Below, piece by piece: positions 45,072 through 56,944 of a stretch of 64,000 nt of DNA (position 1 is its first letter; each line of letters begins with the position of its first letter). Location: positions 124,001-188,000 of the forward strand of contig WHUZ01000095.1 in assembly GCA_015179045.1 (NCBI GenBank), in the 5' to 3' direction. The notes beneath the pieces are model-generated. The model searched no databases, was not told the origin of the DNA, and saw only the letters and a program-made list of their open reading frames with translations. The position numbers were made by a program, and so were the translations under genes. The stretch is from Kalaharituber pfeilii. Taxonomy: Eukaryota > Ascomycota > Pezizomycetes > Pezizales > Pezizaceae.

Positions 45072-47131
45072 TCAATCAATCTTGATGCTCGCATAAATCC
45101 TCCTCACAAATAACCAGCTCGCGCACCAGCCAATGCTGCCGGTGAGCACAAAGGCCAGGAATCCAATCAGCCCGCTGTAGCCAAGATAGACCACATTCGA
45201 GCTCACGCCGCCCATCTTGAGGTTTGACATCCAGTAGAGCAACGCGTAGGCTGTCATATACAGGGCGGTCGAGCCGGCGGTGAGAAAGGCGCGCCAGTTC
45301 CAGTGGTAATTCTCGGAACAGAGGAGGAAGTAGATGAGGAGAACTGTGACGGCGGAGCAGGTCATGATCTGTGGGAAATTTCAATGATTAGATGTTAGAA
45401 CAAGTGTAAAGGAGGGGGATAGGAGGGGGAGCAAACGAACCATGATCCCATAACAAACAAACAAAAACCCAAACATGTAGTACACCTTATGAAACCAAAT
45501 CGAGTTCATAATCAAATGCAACTCGACCATCAGCGCACCAAAGGGGAGCACGCCGCCCGCCAAAATACTTGGCCACCGCCTCAGATACATCGCCTGCTGC
45601 GGGATCTGTCTTGGTATCTGGTTCGTGCGTACGGGGCCTCGAACGCAGGCGCCTTGAAGCCAAAGTACCCTCCAATGAAGGACAGCGGGACGGAGACAAT
45701 AAACCAAATCGCGACGAGGGCCAACATTGTCCCGAACGGGACCGCTCCAGACGACTGCTCATAAATGAGGAAAAAGTTGAGCAGGATGAAGCCAGAGAAG
45801 ACGATGCCCGGGATGAAGAGCGGGGTGAGGACCAAATTGCGCTTCCACGAGTCCCCGTGGAAGGTCTTGTACATGCAGGCAGACACGTAGCCGCCGACGG
45901 AGCCTAGGAGGGTGTACATGATGACCATGACGGTGCCAATGCTACCGCGGTTTGAAGGGGAGAGAAATCCGAGGAGGGCGAATGCAATTGTCGTGCCAGT
46001 CATGAGGAAGAGCTGTGCCCCGGAGCCGAGGAAGATGGACAGGAGCATGGGGTTTTTCGGGGAGCGGAAGACGTCTCCGTGGACGAGCTTCCATCCAGAA
46101 TCCTCCTGGACGTCTTCGGTGAGGTCAAGTTGGTTGTAGCGAGCAATGTCTTTGCGGAGCGCCCGGAGAAGGACCATGCCAACGCAGCCGGTGAGGAAAA
46201 TGACGATGATGGTGCTGTTGATCAGGAAGTACCAGTGGATGTTAGTGTCGCGGACGTGGAGGTACTTGTCCCAGCGGGTTGCCCACGGAGTGGAGGACGG
46301 GCGCCAGTAGACGCTGTAGGTGAAGATGGCGGTGGCGGACTCGCTGTAGCCATCGGGGGAGCCGGCGGACGTGTCTGCGCTATTGCCTTCAGAGAGGTAT
46401 AGCGGGTTCTTGTCGTCGCTGCAGTCGCCTGTATAGGTCCCGTCTTCATTGAGGATAGCTTGGGAGTTGATGGAGCGCGGCTGGACTTCGACTCCAACGA
46501 CTCGGTACCGGGTATCTTTTCCGTCGGCGCCGACACTCGAGATCCCGCCGCCCTTGAGGGAGTAGTAGTCGATGATGATGTCGTAGTGGTTGTGGAGCAC
46601 CGGATATCGTCCTGATTTTGTCTCGTATAGCTTTCCCAACGGGAACCCGACACTGTATAGCTGGAACTTTGGGTCGTTCTTGTCGGTCCCCACGGTCGCT
46701 GCCGGCAGGCCATCAATGAGCCAATTGAAGTTGTAATTCTGGGCAATCCTGTGGTTCACGAATTGTGCGTCTACGTATGAGTACGTAGCGTTCGCACAAA
46801 GCACCTTGCACGTCTCATTCTGCGCCATGTGAATCTCGAATGCGGAAGTCTTGATGCGGTCGCCAAAGAGGATGGAGCCGAGGGACTCGTCGACATCTCT
46901 GGGGCCGCCGGCTGGCTGACAGAAGTGGAAGGGCCTGAAGTAGTAGTCGTAGGAGATGAGGGAGCGGAGGTGCTGGTCTTCCTTGGAGAGGGACGGAGTG
47001 AGGTGGTTCACGTTTAGGGGGACTTTTGCGCCGGAGGAGTAGTCGGTGGGGGCAACGCCGGGGAGGTAGAAGGCGGCGGTGGGGGAGGGGCAGGAGGCGA
47101 GGAGAGTGAGGAGGAGGAGGATGGGGAGCAT
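45072..47131 (-). CDS. TM9/EMP70 (transmembrane nine) endomembrane protein
   Basis: Exon 1 is 47131-45441 and exon 2 is 45368-45072, with a 72-bp GT..AG intron; about 662 aa once a one-base slip is allowed for. The start chosen is the ATG at 47131, giving a clear signal peptide (MLPILLLLTLLASCPSPTAA). The lumenal domain has FCQPAGGP, LFGDRI and NYNFNWLIDGLPA, which are family marks. Membrane helices follow, with GGYFGFKAPAFEAP joined to VRTNQIPRQIP, a strictly conserved stretch. The frame breaks exactly there, at the G4/C4 run 45633-45636, where one base appears to be missing. The C-terminus ends KID, matching the K-x-D/E COPI/Golgi-retention signal of the family. It probably works in Golgi/endosome sorting. 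The break could be an assembly error. Confidence 0.9.
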
Positions 47132-48689
47132 GCGGGAGATCGAGGGCGGTATGAGCCGGGTTGAGGAGGGTGTGCAAGGCTGTATTGATCCGCTATCAGC
47201 GTGGTCCCGGGCGTGCTGCCGCCTTCGGGCTGTGGCAGCCATCTGTGGGCGGCGGCGGTGGGGGAGGCGGGGGGGTGGGGGTAGAGGGGGGAGGCGGAGG
47301 GGGAGACCCTCTGTATATAGGAGGTCTTCTCTGCTTGAAGGAGGGGATCTGCTGGGGAATGCTCTTTCCTTGCGGGGGACGGCGGGGTACGCTGCTGCCG
47401 GACGGGGGTTTGTGGGCTTGTAATGAAGATGGGGGGAGGCAGCTTAGGGTGCGCGAGCGCTATGATACTTCTCAATGGGGGCTGCATGCGGATTACTCAG
47501 CAAAGCTGGGCCGGGTGGGCGCACGGAGGAGAGACCGGCGCGGAAGCAAGTGTCGAGAAGCGGATTCTTTCGCTGAGCACCCCGCTCCGCTCAGGGAATG
47601 CGCAGCTGACGAGCGTATACACGCACTGAGCACGCATGCTGTAGTCTAGTAGCGCATGAAAACGCGAGTGGCATTATCTAGATTCGTCCGAACTGTGCAC
47701 TGTTGTCAGGCACCGGGTCTGCTAATGTCACCACATTGCCTCTCATACGCCACATCCCGTCCGCAAGCACAGTCACGTGAACAGGCGTCAGTCTTGGCGC
47801 GGTGCCTCTTGCTTAGACATGCTGTACTCGTATTCAAACCGAAAAGCTCTGTATCTCAGTTCGGATAGAGCTTCTCACCGTTCCCAGAGCCCATCTGCTC
47901 ATCTCTCGTGACTGTCCTGCACGGGGTGACTTTGCGGGTCTCTGACATGAGCTCCAGCGCAACGCGCTCTGGTGGTCTGGTGCGTATGGAGATTGAAGGA
48001 GGTGTGGAGAGGGGATGACGACGCGGGGGTGTTGTTGCGGTGGGGTGGGAAGTAAGATCAAGTTGCTTGCAATGAGGGCGGGCGGAGGAGGGCAGTCTCG
48101 AACCGGCGGAGGGGTCGTGACGGTGAAGGCGATTGAAAGTTGAGTTTGAGGTGTTCGTCGGGTTTGTCTTTTTTTTTTTTTTTTTTTTTTTTTTTCTTCT
48201 TATGAATGTTTGTGTGTGCGTTGAGCATTAGGTTGAGTTTTGTTCAGGTTTGTATTTTTGTATGTTTGGTAAATTTTGAAGAGCGTGCATACAGCATATA
48301 CATCACTAGTGGTAATATATATCCGGCAACAATATGCCATCTCCCTTCCTCCAGCTGGTCCAAGGCTGTCACCAGCTCACACAAGATGAAATCGAGAACA
48401 ATTATTAACATGAAATCGCCAAGTCCCCTCCCGTTCGCCGCTTAATAACCTCCCCTCCTCTGCTTAACCACCAAACCCAAATACTGGCACCGCAACCTTA
48501 TCCCAATTCTTGTCCAATCCCCCTCTGTCTCTTCTCTGCTCCCTTCTTGAGCAGCGGTAATTCTTCTGTTTTCGAAAGATCGAAGAGATGCTATACATAT
48601 ATGTATCCCCTCCGTCACATACAATGTCCAATAAACAAAAGAGAAGCAAAACAAAGAGGGGTAGTTGAGAAAGAAGTGTGCCTACCGCC
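47132..48689. other. Intergenic; G-rich block and T tract
   Basis: Contains the presumed EMP70 promoter, with a G/GGC-rich block at about 47245-47310 and a T tract at 48170-48195. ORFs in the G-rich block are low complexity. No gene recognised. Confidence 0.4.
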
Positions 48690-49800
48690 AAACACCGCCC
48701 CCCCAGTTCCTCCCCAATCCCTCATAGCCACCTCATTCTCCTTATTCTTGACCAATTACGGCAGCGCCTCGAAATCCGCCGCCTCCACAGGCACGCCGGC
48801 ACCAAGCTTATCTATCATCATCATCGGCAGATCTACACCCGAGAAACTCATGTGCAAAGACACCCCGAAATCCACACATGCGAGTTGTTTGGGATAGTCC
48901 TCTGCCTCCAGCCACACTGTCTCAATTGTGACGTACTATAGCTGCAACTGCACAATTTTGCCGAGCTGTATGAATTTAAGGTACCCCTACAGTGCTGATG
49001 TCGGAGTTGAGGGGCGGCCTTTCGGTCAGGGGCGCACATGGAGGAGAGGGATGGGAAGAATGAGAGACCCATGGAACGGTCGTACACAATGATGGCGTTG
49101 AGGAGGAGTTAGAAGCTTTCGTCAGGAGTCGAAGAGGTGGAAAAGATAAGTAGTTTGATTTGCCGGGGGGCGAGGGGCGGAGAAATGGTAGGAGGTCAAG
49201 CGTGATGACGGAGGAATGGAGGGGTTGGAAGTGGGAGGGGACCGGCCGTGGAGAGTGTGGATTGGAAGGTAAAGGGGGGATTTACGAGATTCCGTACTCT
49301 CGGCGGAAAACAAGTTTCATAGCTTCGGTGACGGAGAAGTTGACATCTCCGACCATCCTTCCAAATACTCGTTTGTAGCTGTAGGAAAGTCGCAGTTAGT
49401 ATTCTAAATAAGCTCAACCGTCTCCTCCGGTCAGTACAACTCACAGTTTTGCAAGCCGCACAGTCGGCGCCGAATTGCTCCCCATCTTCCGCCCAAATAT
49501 CGTCCAGCCGAAATTATGCCAGTCCGCCACAACATTGATCCCTCTCAGTCTGCTGACAAACCAGGCTACCGTAAGGGTAGGCTACGGTAAGGGTAGGCTA
49601 CGGTAAGGGTAGGCATGGCGGGAGGGTTCTGAACGAGGAGGTACGATACGGAAGGAGGTGGTTAGGAAGCCGGGGTGAATGATGATGGAGGCGGAGCGGA
49701 TTCTGCAGTGGGGTCAGCACAGTGAATTGATGCGTATAAGGTCCACGGGAGCGGTAAAGAGCACACCATTGCAGCCTACAAGGCCGACTTTGCCGCCACT
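48690..49800 (-). pseudogene. ALG1: Decayed ALG1 (dolichol-linked beta-1,4-mannosyltransferase)
   Basis: Read in minus-strand order with frame changes, family blocks appear in the right order: SYLLVQNPPAMPTLTVA (~49645), WFVSRLRGINVVADWHNFGW (~49560), a retained 66-bp GT..AG intron at 49379-49444, YKRVFGRMVGDVNFSVTEAM, PIHTLHGRSPP (~49260), SSTPDESF then LLLNAIIVYD (~49125), FPSLLHVRP (~49040), and WLEAEDYPKQLACVDFGVSL through SGVDLP and DFEALP (~48930-48745). Breaks include a 16-bp tandem expansion, stops at 49282-49284, after DESF and after EALP. The retained intron rules out a processed copy. ALG1 adds the first mannose to the N-glycan precursor at the ER and is essential, so an intact copy should exist elsewhere. 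Confidence 0.87.
49565..49612. repeat. Three tandem 16-bp units inside the ALG1 relic
   Basis: gctaccgtaagggtag followed by two copies of gctacggtaagggtag. The ancestral coding sequence needs only one unit, so 32 bp were added, which shifts the reading frame. Confidence 0.9.
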
Positions 49801-50877
49801 CCGAACTATGATACAAGCACCGTCATCTCAGATGCACGCAAGCGATATGCAAGCTGGGCTTGCTTGCGCAAGAAATATGCGATGCAGTAGCGCCATGACA
49901 AGAGAGCACGACGGAGGGACTATGATGTTTCCAGCTGTGATTGTGGGGAAGGGAAGGGAAGGGAAGGGAAGGGAAGGGAAGGGAAGGGAAGAGAAGCGGA
50001 GGGAAGGGGAGGGAAGGGAGGGAAGGTGAATGCACCGAAGCCTGCCCTGCCTGCCTGCCTAATCTGATGTGAGTACTTCGTTTGGGCCCCTCTTCCCCCC
50101 TCCTACCCCCCTCCCCCTTCCCCCCCCTTCCCCTCCTCGCCCCCCTTCCTCCCGCTTCCCCCCAGACTGCAGCGGGGGACGCCCCCCTGCCACTGCCAAC
50201 TAATACATCAGCTATCTCTCAAGCTTTGCCTGTGCATATTCACCCGCGGTGTCCTTCTCGGATCGCCTACTATTTTTCCACTTTCAGCTTTCCTTTCTTC
50301 TCATCGACTTCTTCCCTCGGACTTGCATTGTGCTGTGTACCTTCCAACCTTGGCTCGTTACCAAAGGCTTTCAATCAGGGCACGGCGAGCTGTGTTAAGA
50401 TAAATAGGATAATAGGGGTAGGTAGGGTACGGTACCTGCTTCCATCGAGCTGCAGCACGAATCAGGGACACGGCGGCCAAAGGTGAAAAAAAGAAAAAAG
50501 TAACGAAAAAAGAAAAGTCAAGGAATCCATAAGGGACCAAAAAAAAAAAAAAGAAAGAAAGGTAAAAGGGCATCGTGCCGGCTTGACAACACCAACTGAG
50601 CCATTTTGACAAGAGGCAAACTCGAAGGGAGTTGAAAGGACCATTCATCTATACTCTCTCTCACTTCTATCTATCTGGTCTCAGGATTCCATCACAACGT
50701 TGCACCTCAAATCCTAATTCGCATTCACCAAAGAACAATTATCGGTAGCATGAAAAAGGCACTGGCGACATCTTAAGCTCGAACACTCCCCCACGTCAAG
50801 GTTTCCTCCCACCCAGGAGAATTGAAACTACACTGTTCACGGACTCTGCAACAGTGCGACGGTGGAGAAAAAACGTC
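49801..50877. other. Intergenic with simple repeats, upstream of zinc transporter
   Basis: Holds a (gggaa)n repeat and a C-rich tract at 50087-50170. The region from about 50640 to 50877 should include the zinc-transporter promoter and 5' UTR. No gene. Confidence 0.4.
49946..50026. repeat. (GGGAA)n microsatellite
   Basis: About nine perfect gggaa units followed by degraded ones. Purine-only on the plus strand. Confidence 0.9.
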
Positions 50878-53800
50878 ATGTACAGCAGCTACCCCCCGTC
50901 CTCGTCTGCTCATGCGGCGCATCCAATCGGGTCCTCCTCGACAGCCTACGCCCACATTCACGCGCGGTCCTCGTCTCGGTCGCCATCACATTCACAGAGC
51001 AGTAGCCACAGCCACTCCCATACCCCCGAAGGCTCACACTCTCACGGACACGACGACTGCGACAATGCTCGTCACGTCCACGGACACTTTCACGACCATT
51101 CCTCCTCACCCCTAAACTCCACGCACGGTCATTCACATAACCACAGCCATAGTGCCTGCGCAGGCCACCATGGCCACTCGCACGACAATGGGAAGCCACC
51201 GCTGCCTTTGCCTTTATCATACACGTTTCCGCCGAGACGAAAGCCGAGCGCTGGATACGCACCTTCGATAGCAGAGTCTCCACATTCTCACTCGCATTCG
51301 CATTCAATCTCGTTACCCGCCTCGGATTCACATTCGCACTCTAATGGGCACACCCATTCTCATTCAAACTTGCGGCCGCATTCGCATTCACATTCTCACG
51401 ATGATGATGCTATATTACATATTGGGCACAAGTACGTGCCTGTGAAGCAGCTCTATAGGTGTCATTCAGCGATTGTTAACTTTGTCTACTTTAGGAAACC
51501 CCAAATAACATTATCCACCATCGCAAGCCCCATCTTCATTTCACTCACCTTCCTCCTGACGGAATACTCCGCAAAACATCACCATGTCACACATTCTTCC
51601 CTTCCATCAGACGGCAGCCCCAGCGATGTACCAGCACAAACTGAAATCCCCCGCTCCTCCACCACAAGCACCAACCTTCTTTCTGCATCGTCCCTCGTTG
51701 GCGGGATTCTCCTCGTCTCCAGTCTCTCCTCCCTGCTCAAGTACCTCCAACAGTGCCGCGACTCTAGCGGGAGTGGTGCCAATGGCACCACCAATGCACA
51801 ATCCTCAAGCAAGTTCCTCCCCGCCAAGCACCGGAAACGCATCTCCTTAGCGAAGGCGGCCGAGCTTGCTTGCACTTTGTTCCTACCCTACTTTGCTGCA
51901 TTGGAACTAGGCGGAATCAAGTGCGCGCTGTTTCTTCTTGCCGTGCTGGCAGGGGGGATATCAGGAGTAATGAGATTGAGTAATGGGTGGAGACGGCTGC
52001 TCAGCTCGCGGAGGGGAATCGCAGGGGTGCTGTGTGCGTGGATAGCGTGGGAGGCACTAACGGCAGCAGAAGGCGAATTACATGCGGTGATGTTATCATA
52101 TATTGCGCTTATAGCTTCAACTTTATTCCTTCACTCACCTTTTGCGTTGGACACTCTGGCGGGAGCTGGAACAGGTAACCTCCGCAGTAATAGCAAGTTG
52201 GCAGCCTTGGCCGGCGGTTTGATGCTCATTCCGCCGATTTGCAAGTGGCTGTTTTTTGAGGCATCTCTTGACCCGGATCCGAGAGGGCCGGTAATGGCGG
52301 AGAGTCCGTTTTTTTGGTGGTGGTTGGCAGGAATTGTGGGGGCTGGGCGGGGCTCACGTTTGTGAGGGTGAGGGGTGGCAATGGTGATGGTGAGGGTGGT
52401 ATGATGGGAAACATCGGGTATGTCGCAGGCATGGTGGGCGGGATTGTGGGAGATTTGGTGGTGAAAATGGGGGAGCAGAGTGCTTGGGCATTCATGGATA
52501 AGGTTGTATTTGTGGGGGCTGTATTGGGAGGTGAGGGTCGGCTCTGAAAAGTGCAATAGGGTACCTGCTAATAGTTATATATCTACAGGAGCTCATTACG
52601 ATAACATCCAATCTCACAGCTATCACCACAGCGACCATGACCATAGTCATTCCCATTCCCACTCCCACGACTCTGCCCATAGGAACAAACCCCCTTCCCG
52701 CATCACACTTCTCCTTATCTCCCTTTCCCAACCCATCCCCTTACTCCATTCGATCCTTATCGACCGCAACTCTCGCCGCATTTTCTACTTCATGCTCCTC
52801 AACTTTACCTTCATGATCATCCAGGCTGTTTACGGCATCCTCACCTCGTCCCTTGGGCTCCTATCGGATAGTATCCACATGCTCTTTGACTGCCTCGCGC
52901 TTCTCCTCGGCTTGTTCGCGGCCATAATGAGCAAGTACCCACCCTCGGCACGGTTCCCATACGGCTTGGGAAGGATGGATACATTGGCGGGGTTCGCGAA
53001 CGGGATATTTTTGATGCTGATTAGTGTCGAGATTGTGCTGGAAGCAATAGAGAGGTTAGTGGAGCCGGTGGAGATGAAGAGGATTGGGGAGTTATTGACG
53101 GTGTCGTTGATGGGGTTGACGGTAAATTTGGTGGGGATTTGGGCGTTTGATCATGCGCATCATCACCCCGGGCATGGGCATTCTCACTCTCACTCACACT
53201 CGCATTCGCATTCTCACGACGAGGGAGAAGGTGGACATGGTCACTCAGAGAATATGCACGGGATATTCTTGCATATACTCGCCGACACGCTGGGCTCGGT
53301 CGCGGTGGTTATCAGTACGCTGCTCGTGCAGCACTTTAATTGGCCTGGCTTCGACCCCCTCGCGTCAGTGTTTATTGCAGTGATGATTTTCATCTCCGCT
53401 ATTCCATTGGTGCTTAGTGCTGCGGGCGGGCTGCTGCTTACAGTCCCGTCGGGAACCGAGTACGCTCTCCGCGAGATCCTTGCCGGAGTCGGCGAGATCC
53501 GCGGTGTCGTGGGATGCTGCGTACCGCGCTTCTGGACTGACGTCGTCCAAGACGAAGGGGAGGCGGCGGAGAAAGATGGATGTGATAGTGATGCAGAAGG
53601 GAAGGAAGGGAAGCAGAAGATGAAGGTAGTGGGGGTGATTCATGTGCAGGTTGCGAAGGAGGTAGGGGATGTCGGGGAGGTGAGGGAGCGGGTGGAGAGG
53701 TATTTGAGGGAGGGTATGGGGCGGAACGGGATGTCTGTGGAGGTGGTGGTGCAGGTGGAAAGGGTGGGTGAAGGAGGAGGAGGGTGTTGGTGTGGGGGAG

Positions 53801-53970
53801 CCGGCAGGGAGCAGGTAGAAGAAAGGGCGACAGCGAATGGGAGTTTGGGTGGTGATGGTACGGGGGGAAAGGGAATCAATACGGAGGGGATGGGATTGGG
53901 ACTTGGACTGGGATTAGGATTGGGGCTGTATGGTGCAGGGCAAGGGGTGGAGGAGGATAGGTCGAGGTGA
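50878..53970 (+). CDS. Msc2/ZnT5-type cation diffusion facilitator (zinc transporter)
   Basis: Exon 1 is 50878-52530 and exon 2 is 52589-53970, joined across a 58-bp GT..AG intron (GAVLG to GAHYDNIQ). About 1011 aa if a one-base slip near 52340-52350 (G runs) is allowed for. The start is the ATG at 50878. Residues ~40-200 are packed with Ser-His repeats, then several membrane helices. The CDF core lies in exon 2: the zinc-site H and D in SDSIHMLFDC and in HILADTLG. A long His loop (HAHHHPGHGHSHS) sits between helices 4 and 5, and GYGILTSSLGLL-type TM1 is present. Size and extra N-terminal helices fit Msc2/ZnT5, which move zinc into the ER/early secretory pathway. The C-terminus ends in a GlyLeu repeat. 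Confidence 0.9.
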
Positions 53971-54910
53971 TGTGGGTGGTGGGGGCTGAAGTGAGCTACA
54001 TTGATGTTATAGATGTTACCCGACCTCCGGGGGCCTCATGAAGGTTCAAAAATTTACTACTATGCACAATACAGTGCCTGATCATGAGTTAGATGTGGCG
54101 TTTTTTATTTTGTTTTATCAATCATTATCATCAAACTTATATATATGTAATGAACGTCTTGTCTTTAAACCTTCTTGAACCTTTATCCCCACTAAAGTCT
54201 CAAAGTAAAAAAAAAAAGAAAAAGAAAAGAAAAGAAAACTCTTCCCTGTGCCTGGAAAACTTCTCGCACAAGAAAGTCGTTTTATCGATTTCCTTGAATA
54301 AGATTGGTTTTACCCGGCCGGGAAGCGTATGAACTATCACTTCAATATCAAAAAAAAAAATAAAAATAAAAATAAAAATGAAAAAAATAATGATAGTAAT
54401 CAAAAGCGGCCCCTATGATTATTTCCCCTCCTTTGTACACTCAAACTAGTCAGGCACAGCATGCAATCTACAACTTCTCTGAGGAAGTTTCACCTCCTCT
54501 TACAGTGTCTTGGGGCAAACATTGAGGGTAATGGTAACCAATCGCCGAATTTCAAACAGAGCGGGTATTCTGAATACACTATTGTCTTAAACTTTTTCTA
54601 TTCAGCTAAGCTTTGTATGTACAGGTATATCCCTTTCTCACCATTGATCATATCCAATCCATGCAAGTGCATATATAATACAACCTGATCAGCCCGTATC
54701 CAAACCTTGCCAACACGCAAGCCCATTCAGTGGACCGTTACATCGTTCGAGTTCGCTTCGACAAGTCAATTTCGGTACTTTTACCTTCCCTCTTTAACCT
54801 CTCACACAAGAAAACAGTAACAAGTCAAAAAAGTCATACCATCGTTACACCCCGCCGACGGACCGATCATAAAGAAATCATATGTAGAAAAAAGGAATCT
54901 CCCCCCCCCC

Positions 54911-54952
<42 letters not shown>

Positions 54953-55005
54953 CAAATAAAACCCAAAGTAACCAGTAAAAAGCACAAATAACTCTGAGAA
55001 ATCCC
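53971..55005. other. Intergenic between convergent genes; A-rich tracts
   Basis: The 3' flanks of the zinc transporter and of the minus-strand gene ending at 55006. A-rich stretches at 54206-54240 and 54350-54385, and a C11-(CA)n-A30 tract at 54900-54949. No gene. The last tract resembles a retroposon tail but I found no matching body. Confidence 0.45.
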
Positions 55006-56944
55006 TTACAACTTCCCGCCGCCCTGAATTGCCCTCTCCCTCTCCTTACCCTTTCCCTTCCCCGCAGCCCTCTCCTCTTCCTCTCTCCGCCTCCTCTTTC
55101 TCTGAACACTTGCCCTCTTTGCTCTTTCCCTAATCCTCTCCATCTCCATCGCCAACTCTCTCTCTGTCGTCATCGTCCCTGTGGTATCATCCGTCTGCAC
55201 CGTATCCGCAAGCGAGTAGCCCCCGACCGAGAACCTATCATGTCTTGCACGTGCCACACCTTCGCTCTCCCCATATAGTGCACCAATTTCGCTTGCACCT
55301 TCATCCAACGGACTGCGCGCGGGCGGGGGAGGGAGGCCAGTCAATAAAAAACTAGATTGATAGTGCGACGCATAGGCTCCACGGTCAAATGAAGATACCG
55401 TCGAGATCGCAGACGCTGTATCCTCCCCAGTTCCGGGTGGCATTGGCACTAGGGGCGAAACGTTTGCCGGTGAAGTTGGCGGTGACGGCGGAGACACCTC
55501 CGGCCATTTGGGTATAGGAACATGAATAGTCTCTCCAGCCATTGAATCCACCCTCGGCGCAACAGAAATTCTCGGTGACCTAGCTGGTGAATGCAGCAGA
55601 TCTGTCAAACGTGATATTTCCTGCAGCGGCAACCGTGCCATTGTGCTGCTCTCCAAAGGCGGAAGTGAAGCGTGACCAGTCATAACTGTAGTCTTAGAGG
55701 GAGGCACCGGCTTCCGTTGTATAAAGCTCTGCCTGTACTTGGGTGCAGTGAGGAATTGACCTTGTGGGGGTTCTGGTGTACTAGTCTCGTCCAGCTCAAG
55801 CACGCTTCTTCCACTCCAGGATCGGCGATGGTATCGTTCCAACGCTTTTACACCGCTGCTGTCGGTACTTGAAGATTCGGGGCGCACAATTACTGGCGTG
55901 GGGAGCGCGGGAAGATCGTCTGCTCGTCCCTTGCCTTTGCAGGCAGAACCATAGTCGCCAAAGTCAGGCACACGTACCGGTGACAACGACGGTAAAGGTG
56001 GTAGAGTTCTGTTGAGCGATCTCCGCCCCGGAAAGCTTTGCCTGTGACCTTTGGATTGGGAGTACCTATCATATGTAAATGATACCCGCTTTCCCTTTGA
56101 ACCCGACCTTGGTGGTGCGTGGGTCGACGCCATTGGGGTATTATGCGGGGGTGCCTTAAGTGGGGTGTATATATGACCTAAACTGGGATACCGTGGGGAA
56201 ATGTCCGAACTGGAAAAGTCAGTGCTTGCATATGTAGTGCCCCTATCGGTTGCCGCTGACTGTAGTATAACTGCAGAGTTTCTACCCCGTGGGGTGTTAT
56301 TTATGAGAGGACTCGGAACGATCTTCAACCCTGTTAAATGTTCCAACTTTCTTAATGATCCTTCTGTTACCTCTGCCACTTGTAAGGCTTGTGATTGACG
56401 AGACAAAGAAGCTGTAGCGTTACTTGGTATTGTCATCCCAATAGTTGCACTCATTCGGTTCCGGCTCCTCCTGGGCTCACTTCCGTTCGTAGATTCCAAC
56501 TGCTCGGCATGTAAAGACTTCTGAGTTTGGGCCATTGAATTCCTCCCACCACGAATAGCCCCTAGAAAGTTCTCTAGACCTGTACTTCTTTGTGTAGACG
56601 TTGATTTGGGGGGCTTAAGTTTCATAGGCCTCCTTGGCCCTACAGAATGCAGGCAGCAAAAGGACATGCAGCCCACATCCTCCTCCGCATCCCCCCCACG
56701 CTCCCTCCTTTCCTTACGTATACGGCGTGCTCGCAAGATTATTATCACGGCTCCAACTGCTGTCACCAGAACCAGCAGCCCAATGACAGTAACTGACGGA
56801 ATGAGAGCCTGGTAATTAACTTTGGATTTTTGCGATGAGCCGCCCTCTGTCAACCGGTCTTCATAAGTCAAAGGAGGTGCGTTTGGTAGGGCGCCGCCTG
56901 AAGACGTTTTGAAAAGCTAAGTATGCTAGGCGGGTGGAAAGTGT
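55006..56944 (-). CDS. Single-pass membrane protein, 5' exon unresolved
   Basis: The main open frame runs from about 56935 to the stop at 55006 (over 620 aa). Its first codons follow a possible intron acceptor (cttag at about 56933), and no in-frame ATG precedes the membrane segment, so at least one upstream exon is missing. Visible parts are a short Gly/Ser-rich stalk, a membrane helix IPSVTVIGLLVLVTAVGAVI, a basic stop-transfer (RARRIRKERRERGG), then a long Ser/Pro-rich cytosolic tail and a very basic C-terminus (RERAKRASVQRKRRRREEEE). This plan resembles fungal wall-sensor or kelch-type surface proteins, but the extracellular domain is not visible. Function unknown. Confidence 0.7.

Noticed and set aside
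45489..47423. Long antisense ORFs opposite EMP70
   Set aside because: Shadows of a GC-rich coding strand; EMP70 family features are all on the minus strand.
50854..50877. GTG start upstream of the zinc transporter ATG
   Set aside because: Eukaryotic nuclear genes start at ATG; the ATG at 50878 is the sensible start.
52290..52330. Short GT..AG intron to explain the zinc-transporter frame change
   Set aside because: It would be only 40 bp and leads into a frame with an early stop, so a one-base slip fits better.
54900..54949. Fourth retroposon copy, suggested by a (CA)n-poly(A) tract
   Set aside because: No trace of the 40-nt body precedes it; a C-run does.
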